DNA of 64,000 bases, from the NCBI GenBank assembly GCA_016718035.1, contig JADKEK010000003.1, forward strand, positions 33,501 to 97,500, written 5' to 3'. The position numbers were made by a program, and so were the translations under genes. The stretch is from Bacteroidota bacterium. GTDB taxonomy: Bacteria > Bacteroidota > Bacteroidia > Chitinophagales > BACL12. Below, one piece after another: positions 32,262-41,555 of the stretch. The notes under the pieces were generated by a model. The model was not told the origin of the DNA. It saw nothing but the letters and a program-made list of their open reading frames with translations, and made no database searches. Within the stretch, counting starts at the first letter, position 1. Each line of letters opens with the position of its first letter.

Positions 32262-33983
32262 ATGAAAAAACTACTGCTCACCGGGGGCCTTATTTTCACT
32301 TTAATTACCAATAGTTTCACACAAATAATAGGTGGCGATGCCTTTATCAGAGGTAATTACGTTGAAGGTGGAATTAACACCTGTGGTGCTTTTGCTACAA
32401 CAGTTATACCACCAACCGGTTATCATCCTAATGCCTCTGGTTCTAAATTAAGTTTTGTTGCAGATAGCGATATGGATGGGTGGTTATCAGGCACACCTAA
32501 CAGGTGTGGTGATTATATCATTCCAGGATCACCTGTTGAAGGCTGGTCTTTACAATTTAATGGTGTTACTTACACCAACACAGATCAGGGCTGTGGACTA
32601 TCCAATATTCCTGGTGACGTTGATAATTATTCCAATGATGGTTCTGCAGCCAGTATAGACTGGATTGGAAGTATTGCAGGTATCGAAATAACACAACACA
32701 GTTCTATTGGAATAAATGATTTATATGCTTTGCATGAAATAACAATTAAAAATACCACTGCGTCAACAATTAGTAATGTTTATTACAAACGCAATTTAGA
32801 CCCGGATCCGGAAGCTGTAATTACAGCTGCAGGATATACAAGTATTAATACTGTTGTATCAAATCCACCACTAAGCGGTGACGCCCTAGTTACAGCAGTT
32901 GGAGAAGACTATGGTTGTTATATTGCTCTTGGTGCTAGAAACGCAGATGCTAAAGTTAGCTACGGTAATTTTAATACTACTGCTGGCTCACCTGAAGAGG
33001 CTTATAATGGGTTAGCTGGCTATACAACTTCAGGCACTAATATTAATGACGAAGCAATTCAGATAACTTTCCTGATTGGGGATATCGCAGCCGGCGATTC
33101 TACAGTAATTGCTTTCGCTCACATCTTTGACCCTACTGCCGAAGAAGCTGCTTTAGCGGCTACTGACCTCACTTTTGTTTGCAACCCTCCAACTCCAATT
33201 TCAACTGATGTAACAACAACTTCAGCAACACTAAGTTGGCCTGGTGTTGTTGGTGCTGAAGGATATTCTATTAAATATCGTCCTACTGCAGGTGGTACAT
33301 GGACACCACTGCCATTGGCTGTTACTCCAAGTGCCACTATTTCAGATTTAACGCCTTGCACAAGTTATACTTACAAAATTTTCACTACCTGCGATACCTC
33401 TAATTCATCAACAACTGTTGGCACATTTACAACCGAATGTTTACCATGCACATTTGCGCCTTCAGGGTTATTTACTGATAACATTACAACAACTACTGCC
33501 AAATTAAACTGGACTGCAGATCCTGAAGCTATTAAATATAAAATATCATACGGCCCGGTTGGAGGACCAATGACAACAATTAACGCAACTTCTAATTTTA
33601 AAAACATCAGTGGATTAACTCCGGGAACAACTTACAATTTTAAAGTAAGAAGTGTTTGTGGTGCAGGTATTAACTCGCCATTTTCAACTACTTCCGTTTT
33701 TACCACATTATTAAAAATGGGTGAATACAATCCCGGAATTACTATCTATCCAAACCCGGCAAATGATTTCGTAAATATCAACTTACAAAATTTAATCCCT
33801 GTGCCTGTAACTATTAATATTTACGATATGGTGGGTAATTTAGTTGCCACTCAAACAGCAGAAAATGCTGAAACCAATTATTCCACTCAGTTGAGCACAA
33901 TTAATTTTGCATCCGGCATGTATATTTTACAAGTAGAACAAAGTGGATACAAACAAATAGAACAAATAATTATTTCGAAATAA
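32262..33983 (+). CDS. T9SS-secreted protein with two fibronectin type III domains
   Basis: A 573-residue secreted protein with a signal peptide (MKKLLLTGGLIFTLITN ... TQ). An N-terminal beta-rich module (about 20-295) of unknown type contains NTCGAFATTVIPPTGYHPN and a DNYSNDGSAASIDWIG segment. Two FN3 domains follow (about 305-390 and 400-485; ATLSWPGVVGAEGYSIKYRP and AKLNWTADPEAIKYKISYGP). The end is a type A sorting domain (ITIYPNPANDFVNIN ... EQIIISK). It is probably displayed on the cell surface. The function of the N-terminal module is not known. A single-gene unit bounded by a palindrome upstream and an intrinsic terminator downstream. Confidence 0.85.
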   Translation: MKKLLLTGGLIFTLITNSFTQIIGGDAFIRGNYVEGGINTCGAFATTVIPPTGYHPNASGSKLSFVADSDMDGWLSGTPNRCGDYIIPGSPVEGWSLQFNGVTYTNTDQGCGLSNIPGDVDNYSNDGSAASIDWIGSIAGIEITQHSSIGINDLYALHEITIKNTTASTISNVYYKRNLDPDPEAVITAAGYTSINTVVSNPPLSGDALVTAVGEDYGCYIALGARNADAKVSYGNFNTTAGSPEEAYNGLAGYTTSGTNINDEAIQITFLIGDIAAGDSTVIAFAHIFDPTAEEAALAATDLTFVCNPPTPISTDVTTTSATLSWPGVVGAEGYSIKYRPTAGGTWTPLPLAVTPSATISDLTPCTSYTYKIFTTCDTSNSSTTVGTFTTECLPCTFAPSGLFTDNITTTTAKLNWTADPEAIKYKISYGPVGGPMTTINATSNFKNISGLTPGTTYNFKVRSVCGAGINSPFSTTSVFTTLLKMGEYNPGITIYPNPANDFVNINLQNLIPVPVTINIYDMVGNLVATQTAENAETNYSTQLSTINFASGMYILQVEQSGYKQIEQIIISK

Positions 33984-34004
33984 ACCATCCAATTAAATAA
34001 TTGA

Positions 34005-34030
34005 AGACCGGCAATTGTCGGTCTTTTTTA
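34005..34030 (+). terminator. Intrinsic terminator after the FN3 protein
   Basis: AAGACCG pairs with CGGTCTT around an 8-nt loop, followed by T residues, 20-25 bp after the stop codon. Confidence 0.8.
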
Positions 34031-34069
34031 TTTTAAAAAAAGCATATTAACTTGCGGCAAAATTAACCT

Positions 34070-34732
34070 ATGTTAAAAAAGGTAAGCCTCCTCTCCTGTT
34101 TACTCATATGCACTGCAGTATATTGTCAGGATACTTTTTTGCGCTTTGAATACGGAACAGGTAAATCTAAATTTGTTGCCGGTGATGAATCAGGAATGGT
34201 AGATAACAATACTTATCAGCTCGGAGTAATTATTGAACACGAAGTTGCCGGTAACTTTATTGTAGACGAAGACCATGGTAGATATTATTATGGCCTAAGA
34301 TTCAGACATTTACATGCAGGCTCTAACAATAGTATTTATCAAGGCTACGAAAGTCATACCTACGATTATCTTGAAGTGCCTTTAGGGATACAAACAGACT
34401 GGATTTCATTGTTTGAATATAGCCTTGTTTTGGGTACTGATTTCGGGATATTTGGTACTTATCCTTTATCAGTTAAAGGAGAAAGAACTGGTCCCGATGC
34501 AATCGAATGGTCTGAAGAATACGAGCGTGTATGGTTTATTTTCGGGTTCAATATTGGCGGATATGTTGGACTAAATTTTGGTGATAAAATTGGAATCAAA
34601 GCCAATCGTTTTGGACAATTTCCATTCATTCCTATTACATCACCTAAGCCTGAAGGTTGGACAGGACCTGAATATAAACCGCAATTACTTACCGATGGCG
34701 GATGGCAGTTTATGGTCAACTATAAATTTTAG
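34070..34732 (+). CDS. Outer-membrane beta-barrel-like protein, function unknown
   Basis: A 220-residue protein with a signal peptide (MLKKVSLLSCLLICTAVYCQ). The mature part has amphipathic strands rich in Tyr, Gly and Phe (GRYYYGLRFRHLHAG, WFIFGFNIGGYVGLNFGDKIG) and ends WQFMVNYKF, with a C-terminal Phe as in barrels inserted by the BAM complex. No specific family is recognised. It lies 86 bp after the FN3 gene but behind its terminator, and converges with purC nine bases away, so it is probably monocistronic. Confidence 0.65.
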   Translation: MLKKVSLLSCLLICTAVYCQDTFLRFEYGTGKSKFVAGDESGMVDNNTYQLGVIIEHEVAGNFIVDEDHGRYYYGLRFRHLHAGSNNSIYQGYESHTYDYLEVPLGIQTDWISLFEYSLVLGTDFGIFGTYPLSVKGERTGPDAIEWSEEYERVWFIFGFNIGGYVGLNFGDKIGIKANRFGQFPFIPITSPKPEGWTGPEYKPQLLTDGGWQFMVNYKF

Positions 34733-34741
34733 GCTAATTAC

Positions 34742-35683
34742 TTAAACAGATAAATTATTTAGCGCAATAGTCACATTGTTTTCTATTTCAGCAACACTAT
34801 TGGATACCGGTTCAAATTTTATTCCTGTAACGTGTTCATATAACTCTATATAACGATCTGAAATTGTTTTAATCCAGCTTTCTGTCATTTCCGGAACTAC
34901 CTGACCTTCTTTCCCCATAAATCCATTAGCAATTAACCATTCACGTACAAATTCTTTGGATAATTGTTTTTGATGTTCTCCTGCAGCCTGACGTTCTGCG
35001 TATCCGTCTGCATAAAAATATCGTGAAGAATCCGGTGTATGAATTTCATCCATTAATACTACTTCACCATTCAATATTCCAAATTCATATTTTGTATCCA
35101 CTAAAATTAATCCTTGCTTCAAAGCCATTTCAGTTCCTCGTGCAAATAGTTTTCTGGTATAGTCCTCCATTTGCAAATAATCTTTTTCACTTACCAATTC
35201 CTGACGTAAAATTTCTTCTCTTGAAATATCTTCATCATGACCGGCTGCCGCTTTAGTTGTAGGTGTTATGATTGGTTCCGGGAATTTATCATTTTCTTTT
35301 AATCCTTCAGGCATTGATACCCCGCAAATAATTCGTTTGCCACTTTTATATTCTCTCCAGGAATGGCCACTCAAATACCCTCTGATTACCATTTCAACTT
35401 TAACAGGTTCACAGCGATAACCAATGGCAACTCGAGGATCGGGAGTTGATATTAACCAATTTGGCGCAACGTCTCTTGTAGCAGCTAAAAAATAGGCCGC
35501 CAATTGATTGAGTACTTGACCCTTGTAAGGAATTGGTTTAGGTAGAATAACATCAAATGCCGAAATTCGGTCACTTGCTACCATTACCAAAACATTGTTG
35601 TTGATTGTATAAACATCTCGCACTTTTCCATGATACACTTCAGTTGTACCGGGAAACTTAAAATTGGTGGATTGAATTGCCAT
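34742..35683 (-). CDS. purC: Phosphoribosylaminoimidazole-succinocarboxamide synthase
   Basis: A 313-residue purine-biosynthesis enzyme that joins CAIR and aspartate with ATP to form SAICAR. Diagnostic segments are HGKVRDVYTINNNVLVMVASDRISAFDVILP (nucleotide-binding N-lobe; read in two halves), EMVIRGYLSGHSW, LPEG-type SMPEGLKENDKF, and LVDTKYEFGILNGEVVLMDEIHTPDSSRY. The length matches the longer form of the enzyme. It lies 23 bp after the large membrane-anchored protein gene and is probably cotranscribed with it. No other pur genes are in the window. Confidence 0.96.
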   Translation of the reverse strand: MAIQSTNFKFPGTTEVYHGKVRDVYTINNNVLVMVASDRISAFDVILPKPIPYKGQVLNQLAAYFLAATRDVAPNWLISTPDPRVAIGYRCEPVKVEMVIRGYLSGHSWREYKSGKRIICGVSMPEGLKENDKFPEPIITPTTKAAAGHDEDISREEILRQELVSEKDYLQMEDYTRKLFARGTEMALKQGLILVDTKYEFGILNGEVVLMDEIHTPDSSRYFYADGYAERQAAGEHQKQLSKEFVREWLIANGFMGKEGQVVPEMTESWIKTISDRYIELYEHVTGIKFEPVSNSVAEIENNVTIALNNLSV

Positions 35684-35706
35684 ATCGGATTATTATCGCG
35701 ACAAAG

Positions 35707-38307
35707 TTACAAAATCCTATACGCGAGTACAGCGTTACCAATTACGGTTATGAGCATTTTATCCCCATTTGAAGAAATTGTCTTTACAGTTGAATTGGCG
35801 CTACCTTCAATCGGAAATCCGTTAATTAACTGACCGTCAGCTCTAAATAAGAAAAGCCTGTTATCTAAATTACTATAACCAAAATAAGTGTTTAACCCAT
35901 CTGTGAATTTTACAGGAGCATCAACAGCAAGTGCCGTTTCGGTGACAAAAATAGAATTACCCAAAATAGTATTCGCTTTAAAATATTCATCTTCAAAATA
36001 AATAATATCTAAAGTATCATCTTGTTGAATATCTAATACCAGTTGCTTACCTATATTTCCATTTCCAGCAATGGATTGCACCTGAAGTAGTGAGTCTATT
36101 ACTACAATATTTCCTAACTCATCAATTATAGCAATTTTATCAGCCATTTGAATCATGTCGGCAAGTCCTGCTTTTAAGGGTATACTCTGCAAACTATTTC
36201 CATTTTCTTTTTTTAATTGAATACTCTTTTCATTGATAAATCCAAGCGTCTGTTTCCCCGTTGAAGTGATTGCAAAAACTGGAGATGTTACTTTTCCGGC
36301 GCCTTTGAGTGGATTCCAACCACCAATTGGTTTACCATCTTTATAATAACCATAAATATTCCCATTCTCACAAGCAACAAACATTTTATAATTTTCTTTA
36401 CCCTCTTTTATAACCGCAATTGCATTGTTAATTGGCGTAGTAAGTGTTATCGGAAACCCTTCTACTGCTTCGCCTTGTGCATCAACTAAATAAATAGCAT
36501 TTTGGGTATTAAAAACATATTGTGTTTTGTCATTATTATAAAAATCAACCTCATGGATAGCCCCTAATATTTTGCCTTCCAAATCAAGTTTCCATTGCAC
36601 ATCGCCATTTAATGAAATTTGAATAAGCTTGTCAGTTGTATCTTGTACCAAAACACAATGCTGACGCGATACATCGTTGTAAACACAAAAAGGACCACTT
36701 TGAACCGGAGCGTCTAAATTGATTTTCCATAATGAACCACTGCTTTTTTGAGGATTATTTTCAAAATGGACAAATCCATTTACAAGATAAACATTTTTGT
36801 TTTGAGTAAACTGCAATTCCAACTGACTAAACTGCTGTAGTAATTGCAGATTTGCAGAAAGTGAGTCTAAGTGTTTATCAGCAATGAAACCTGTTAATAT
36901 TTTTTCACTTTTTGCCAAATCAAGGTAAATTGATGTGTTAAATGATGCGGAAATTTCTTTTTTGAAATCAACATATTTTACGTTGCTACTTAAGCTGCGG
37001 TTACCTGTTGCCGCGTCAATCATATTTGTAATTTGCAAATAATCAAAGGCGATAACAAGTGCATCGTTTTGCCAAAATCCAAAACACATTTCAGGTAACT
37101 GCATACCAGAAAGTTTTTCCGCCATTTCAAAACAATTTAACGATGAAACAGCAACTCCTTTGTAATTCAATGTATCAGATATTACTGCATATTTTAATTT
37201 GTTTTTTGCAAGTTGCATATCCACTGTAGGCACAATCACAAATGCTCTTTTACCTAAATTACCATCTAACGTTTCCGACATTCCCACTATTAAGGACTCT
37301 CCCATCCATGGCGACCAATAATCGAAAAATTCACGGTTCATGCGTTCATCCTTTAATTTAGTCGCAAAATTTTCAGAAAGTTGTGAAGTATTAATGCGAT
37401 ATAACACAGCAACATTATCCGGAACAGCAGGATGCATATCAATAGCATACTGACCTGTATATTGACCTAATGATAATGTTGATTGTTGGCCTTTTGCCGA
37501 GGCGTATCCATTTAGTGCAATACCATTTGTTTTTAATTCCGGATGTAAACCTATCCATGAAACATAATCTTTCATTTGCATGATACTCGCATACTTATCG
37601 TTTGTAGAAAACATGGAAAAGTAGTCGGCCATTTGCGCTGTATTAATATAAAAGCCGTAATCGTTATTGGTTGCTGAATTTAATTGTTCAAACACATCCT
37701 GAAATGCTTCATTCTCTGTAACAGGATTACCTTTTTTTAATTGTAAGATGGCATTTTCAACCAGTACCGAAGTTGTACTGAATATAAAGATCCCGTTTTC
37801 TAAAGCGAATGAAAATGCTGTATCGCTTCCTTTATAAGATAATTCATAAATTAAAGCTCTTTCAAATGTGTGCGTATTTACTTCCGGGCTTAGTTGATTT
37901 ATTACCGGCTTAAAATTTTTAAGATTCAATTTAGCGGCTTCATCAAGCTGCAATAAAATTAAATAATCGATGTTAGTATTACCCGTTGTAAATGCTCCGG
38001 CTACCACTCTACTATTTAGCAAATCGCTGAGTAATTCAGGGTTGGTGGATAGCACTCCGGCATACAAATTAAAATCAGCATGCAGCGCACCAATCATGGA
38101 AGTTTGTCTGAGCGCCGCGAATATTTCATTTTGATTTAATGCAATAGAAAAATCATTTGCCTTTTTTATGTCGAAGAAGCACAATACATCATTAGGCATT
38201 GCATTCAGCACTGTTTCGTTGCGTTTGTTATAAAACAACAGATAAACCGTAAAAAACACTAATACTGCGCTTCCACCTATAATGCCCCAAAGCTTTGTTT
38301 TGCTCAT
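35707..38307 (-). CDS. Membrane-anchored protein with DUF3352-like N-part and propeller-like C-part
   Basis: An 866-residue protein with one N-terminal membrane helix (LWGIIGGSAVLVFFTVYLLFY, about 6-26) and the rest presumably periplasmic. The N-terminal half (AMPNDVLCFFDIKKANDF ...) resembles DUF3352-type proteins. The C-terminal half (about 535-866) has short repeated beta-hairpins of the PQQ/propeller kind (SLNGDVQWKLDLEGKILGAIHEVDF, YLVDAQGEAVEGFP, LFRADGQLINGFPI). I do not know its role. It shares a compact divergent promoter region with the DUF423 gene and leads directly into purC. Confidence 0.65.
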   Translation of the reverse strand: MSKTKLWGIIGGSAVLVFFTVYLLFYNKRNETVLNAMPNDVLCFFDIKKANDFSIALNQNEIFAALRQTSMIGALHADFNLYAGVLSTNPELLSDLLNSRVVAGAFTTGNTNIDYLILLQLDEAAKLNLKNFKPVINQLSPEVNTHTFERALIYELSYKGSDTAFSFALENGIFIFSTTSVLVENAILQLKKGNPVTENEAFQDVFEQLNSATNNDYGFYINTAQMADYFSMFSTNDKYASIMQMKDYVSWIGLHPELKTNGIALNGYASAKGQQSTLSLGQYTGQYAIDMHPAVPDNVAVLYRINTSQLSENFATKLKDERMNREFFDYWSPWMGESLIVGMSETLDGNLGKRAFVIVPTVDMQLAKNKLKYAVISDTLNYKGVAVSSLNCFEMAEKLSGMQLPEMCFGFWQNDALVIAFDYLQITNMIDAATGNRSLSSNVKYVDFKKEISASFNTSIYLDLAKSEKILTGFIADKHLDSLSANLQLLQQFSQLELQFTQNKNVYLVNGFVHFENNPQKSSGSLWKINLDAPVQSGPFCVYNDVSRQHCVLVQDTTDKLIQISLNGDVQWKLDLEGKILGAIHEVDFYNNDKTQYVFNTQNAIYLVDAQGEAVEGFPITLTTPINNAIAVIKEGKENYKMFVACENGNIYGYYKDGKPIGGWNPLKGAGKVTSPVFAITSTGKQTLGFINEKSIQLKKENGNSLQSIPLKAGLADMIQMADKIAIIDELGNIVVIDSLLQVQSIAGNGNIGKQLVLDIQQDDTLDIIYFEDEYFKANTILGNSIFVTETALAVDAPVKFTDGLNTYFGYSNLDNRLFLFRADGQLINGFPIEGSANSTVKTISSNGDKMLITVIGNAVLAYRIL

Positions 38308-38318
38308 AATTCCTTTGT

Positions 38319-38351
38319 TACCTTTGCAAAGCTAACCCTATAATAGGGTTA
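38319..38351. promoter_or_regulatory. Overlapping divergent -7 boxes and a 19-nt palindrome
   Basis: TACCTTTG (38319-38326, plus) abuts CAAAGCTA (38327-38334, i.e. TAGCTTTG on minus), forming two opposed -7 elements back to back. One faces DUF423 and the other the 866-residue protein. TAACCCTATAATAGGGTTA (38333-38351), a palindrome around one central base, follows immediately. Polymerase cannot sit on both promoters at once, and the palindrome is well placed as an operator. No -33 match with ideal spacing is seen. Confidence 0.55.
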
Positions 38352-38384
38352 ATGGTATTCACCTATTCACATCAATTTATAAAA

Positions 38385-38786
38385 ATGAATCAAAATAAAA
38401 TTATTGGGACAGCAGCGGTGCTGGGTGCATTGTCTGTTGCCATAGGCGCATTTGGTGCTCACGGACTAGAAGGACTTGTTGAAGCAGGAAAACTAACCGA
38501 TCACGACCTCAAAACTTTTGAAACAGGAGTTCGCTATCAGTTTTATCACACATTTGCCTTGTTGGCTGTCGGTTTAGGTTATCACATGCTAAACGCAAAA
38601 ATGGCAAAATTTGCAACAACCCTATTCTTAATAGGCATCATCATATTTAGTGGAAGTTTATATCTGCTGGTATTGTCCGAACCATTGCTTGGCACAAGGC
38701 TGAGTTGGTTGGGTGCTATAACCCCACTCGGAGGACTTTCATTTATTGCCGGTTGGTTCTTTTTATTCCGGTCTACAAAAAAATAA
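38385..38786 (+). CDS. DUF423 family small membrane protein (YgdD-like)
   Basis: A 133-residue inner-membrane protein with four helices. The family signature GALSVAIGAFGAHGLE is followed by TFETGVRYQFYHTFALLAVG and the later GSLYLLVLSEP ... GAITPLGGLSFIAGWFFLF. The function of DUF423 proteins is unknown. I chose the ATG at 38385 (MNQNKIIG) over the in-frame ATG at 38352, because the conserved helix starts right after it and the upstream residues overlap the promoter and palindrome. It converges on the PorE-like gene across a two-way terminator. Confidence 0.85.
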   Translation: MNQNKIIGTAAVLGALSVAIGAFGAHGLEGLVEAGKLTDHDLKTFETGVRYQFYHTFALLAVGLGYHMLNAKMAKFATTLFLIGIIIFSGSLYLLVLSEPLLGTRLSWLGAITPLGGLSFIAGWFFLFRSTKK

Positions 38787-38802
38787 CAGGAAATTATACA
38801 AC

Positions 38803-38840
38803 AAAAAAAAGCGATTCAACTTAATGAATCGCTTTTTTTT
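38803..38840. terminator. Bidirectional intrinsic terminator
   Basis: A run of A, then GCGATTCA-acttaa-TGAATCGC, then a run of T. It serves the converging DUF423 gene (plus) and PorE-like gene (minus). Confidence 0.85.
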
Positions 38841-38855
38841 ATAATGTTGATTTGC

Positions 38856-41510
38856 TTATTTACATTTAAATTTAGCTTTAGCGGCATCGAATTCGCAGCC
38901 ACCTTTTTCTGCTACTTTAACACCAACAATTAAATTCTGAGTGCTGGTCATGTTGATTTTAGTATCAACGTTAGTTAAAGTGATATCACCTAATTGTAAT
39001 GTTTTAATAGTAAAAATATCACCTTTTACAGTAACACCATTTCCTAAGTCAGTTGGTTTATCGTTTTTGATGTCTGCTTCAGTAATTGCTCCGGCTTCCC
39101 AAAGTTTAATGAAGTAGTCACGACCAACCATAGCAACTGTAATACTAGGGCTAAGGTTTAAGATGTATTTAGTTTGCACTTTACCGTTTACTGATGCATT
39201 ACCTTCAAACATATTACCTTTTTTGGTAAGTGTAGCATCTAAAGCTGTAGCAGCAGGTGTTGTGCCTGTTGTTTTAGTTCCTTTATTGCCGGTGTTGGTA
39301 TTCGTATTTGGTTTAGTGTTTGTTTCGCCTGTTTCAATTACATCAGTTTCATCTACTTGCTGTAAATCTTGTAATTGTTTAGCGCGTTTAGCTTCTTCTT
39401 CACGTTTACGTGCTTCGTTAGCTTCAATAGTTGCTTCGTCGTATTTAATAATAGCATTTGGAATAACACCGATAATGGTGAATTCTGTACGACGATTTAA
39501 TTGATGTAAATATTCGTAGTCTTCACCTTTATATTTCTGGATGAATGATTCTACTAATACTGTGTTAGCAGGCACTGTTCCACCTCCAGGTAATTTAACA
39601 TCTGATGATAATGTTTTTGGAACTGATTCGCCATAACCAACTGCAACTAAACGTTCTGCAACCACACCTCTCGAAATCAAATAACTAACAACTGTATCAG
39701 CACGGTGCTGAGATAGTATTTTATTTTTTTCGTCGGTATCGCGGCTATCGGTATGTGAACCAATTTCAACTTTTAATTGTGGGCTCAATTGTAAAACGTT
39801 ATAAATTGAGTCAAGCGCCTTAAATGATTCAGGACGTAAATCCCATTTTCCTAGTGTATAATAAATATTTTTTACTTCAATAGGCTTCATTTCAATAATT
39901 GGCTCCATCAAAATGTCTATAAACAAAGTATCATTTTCTTTTAAGCCAACGGTTGATGTAGTTGCTTTACCGTTTTTATATTTTTCACGGTAAGCAGTCA
40001 ACTCAAATTTATCTTGTGCTGTTCCGAGGAAGAAATCTTCATAATTATTAGCCGTTTTGGTAACAGAAGAGTCCATCTTAACTCCAGAGCGCATTAAATC
40101 GATTGAAGCACCCATGATTGGTTCTTTTGTTACTTCATCTATAGCACGCGCCATAATAAAGAACTCAGGTGGATATTTATAAGCATAAATATCATCACAA
40201 CAAGTTTCGCTTTTTACAGAAAAACCACCTTTGCGGTTAGAAACAAAAAATCCTTTTTTACCAGATTTATCGGTAGAGAAATAAAAATCATCTACTGAGC
40301 TGTTAAAAGGTAAACCAAGGTTTTGTGGGCTTTCAAAAGATTTCATTCCACCTTTTGATTTATAAATATCAAATCCACCAATATTAATTTGACCGTTAGA
40401 GCTGAAATAGAACATTTGTTGTTCCTCATTAAAATATGGAGTTATTTCATCTCCTGTAGTATTAATCTTTGTTCCGCAGTTGATAGGGTTGGTATAATTT
40501 TTCCCTTTATTCTGAATTTCAGAATACCAGATATCCATACCACCGCGTCCGCCGGTTCTATTAGATGAAAAATATAAATATTCTTTGCCTTTAAATGTTC
40601 CAACAGCAGGGTGAGTTGAGGTAACATCAGGTTCATTTACTTGCCCAACTTCTTTTCCATTTTCCCATTCACCTGCAGACCATTCACTAACAAAGATTTT
40701 ACATACCATTACTAATGAATCGTTTGGACGACATTCAGTATAATAAAAACGTTTGCCATCAGGCGAATATGCGCCGTTACCGGTATGTGCATCACCTTTA
40801 TTAAACGATGCCTTTAATTCGGTAGCCTGAGCCCATGAATCGCCATCTGCTTTTGATTCAAAAATACGTGCGCGCAATTCAGTTTTTTGCTGCGTTCCCA
40901 TTTCGATAACGTTCTCAGAAACTAATGATGCATAAGTTAAATTATTATCAGGGTTGTATTTAGGCGAAAAGTCTGTGTAATTATTGTTCACTTTTGAACC
41001 TAAATGTTCAACGTTAACATCAGCAGGTTTTTTGCCTAATTCAATTGCTAAGTCACAACCTTTGTCTTCATTTTTTGACTGGCGTTTTAATGCTGTTCCA
41101 ATTGGACCTTTAAGTTTACTGTTTTTTGTAACTGCCTTAAATGCTTCTTTTGCTTCAGCATACTTACCATTGTATTTTAAACTCATGGCATAATAAAATC
41201 CTGCTTCAGGATACATATCTTTCGATTTACCTGCTTCAACTGCAGTTTTGTACCATTTTTCAGAATCTTTATAGTTACGTGCTAAATAATATGCACGCGC
41301 TAATTTGTATGCTGCTTCTTGAGTTGCATCATCATCATAAGCCATTTTATATACATCCTGCGCATTATAATAACTTCCGGCCGACATCAATGCATCGCCA
41401 TACATCATTTTGCGGGTGTAGTTCATTTTATCTAATTCCGGATTCGATGTTTGGGCAAAACTTGCTCCTGCCAACAGAACGAATGTGAGAATTGCGAATA
41501 TTTTTTTCAT
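38856..41510 (-). CDS. PorE-like TPR-PD40-OmpA envelope protein with degenerate retropepsin-like tail
   Basis: An 884-residue periplasmic/outer-membrane protein. In order: signal peptide (to SFAQ), TPR repeats (~30-150), a PD40 propeller (~170-430; YSPDGKRFYYTE, YLYFSSNRTGGRGGMDIWYS), a carboxypeptidase-regulatory-like domain (~450-540) and an OmpA peptidoglycan-binding domain (~545-685; VEIGSHTDSRDTDEKN, LSQHRADTVVSYL). A charged/Thr-Asn linker (690-760) leads to a tail at 763-884. TPR-PD40-CRD-OmpA is the layout of PorE, the T9SS component that ties the secretion ring to peptidoglycan. The tail resembles retropepsin-like aspartyl proteases, but the catalytic DTGAS is replaced by NLSPS (785-789), so it should be inactive. 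PorP/SprF precedes it by 45 bp. Confidence 0.82.
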   Translation of the reverse strand: MKKIFAILTFVLLAGASFAQTSNPELDKMNYTRKMMYGDALMSAGSYYNAQDVYKMAYDDDATQEAAYKLARAYYLARNYKDSEKWYKTAVEAGKSKDMYPEAGFYYAMSLKYNGKYAEAKEAFKAVTKNSKLKGPIGTALKRQSKNEDKGCDLAIELGKKPADVNVEHLGSKVNNNYTDFSPKYNPDNNLTYASLVSENVIEMGTQQKTELRARIFESKADGDSWAQATELKASFNKGDAHTGNGAYSPDGKRFYYTECRPNDSLVMVCKIFVSEWSAGEWENGKEVGQVNEPDVTSTHPAVGTFKGKEYLYFSSNRTGGRGGMDIWYSEIQNKGKNYTNPINCGTKINTTGDEITPYFNEEQQMFYFSSNGQINIGGFDIYKSKGGMKSFESPQNLGLPFNSSVDDFYFSTDKSGKKGFFVSNRKGGFSVKSETCCDDIYAYKYPPEFFIMARAIDEVTKEPIMGASIDLMRSGVKMDSSVTKTANNYEDFFLGTAQDKFELTAYREKYKNGKATTSTVGLKENDTLFIDILMEPIIEMKPIEVKNIYYTLGKWDLRPESFKALDSIYNVLQLSPQLKVEIGSHTDSRDTDEKNKILSQHRADTVVSYLISRGVVAERLVAVGYGESVPKTLSSDVKLPGGGTVPANTVLVESFIQKYKGEDYEYLHQLNRRTEFTIIGVIPNAIIKYDEATIEANEARKREEEAKRAKQLQDLQQVDETDVIETGETNTKPNTNTNTGNKGTKTTGTTPAATALDATLTKKGNMFEGNASVNGKVQTKYILNLSPSITVAMVGRDYFIKLWEAGAITEADIKNDKPTDLGNGVTVKGDIFTIKTLQLGDITLTNVDTKINMTSTQNLIVGVKVAEKGGCEFDAAKAKFKCK

Positions 41511-41555
41511 ATACTATTTTTCTTTATCAGTTGAAAATTAATTGAGGTCACGTAA

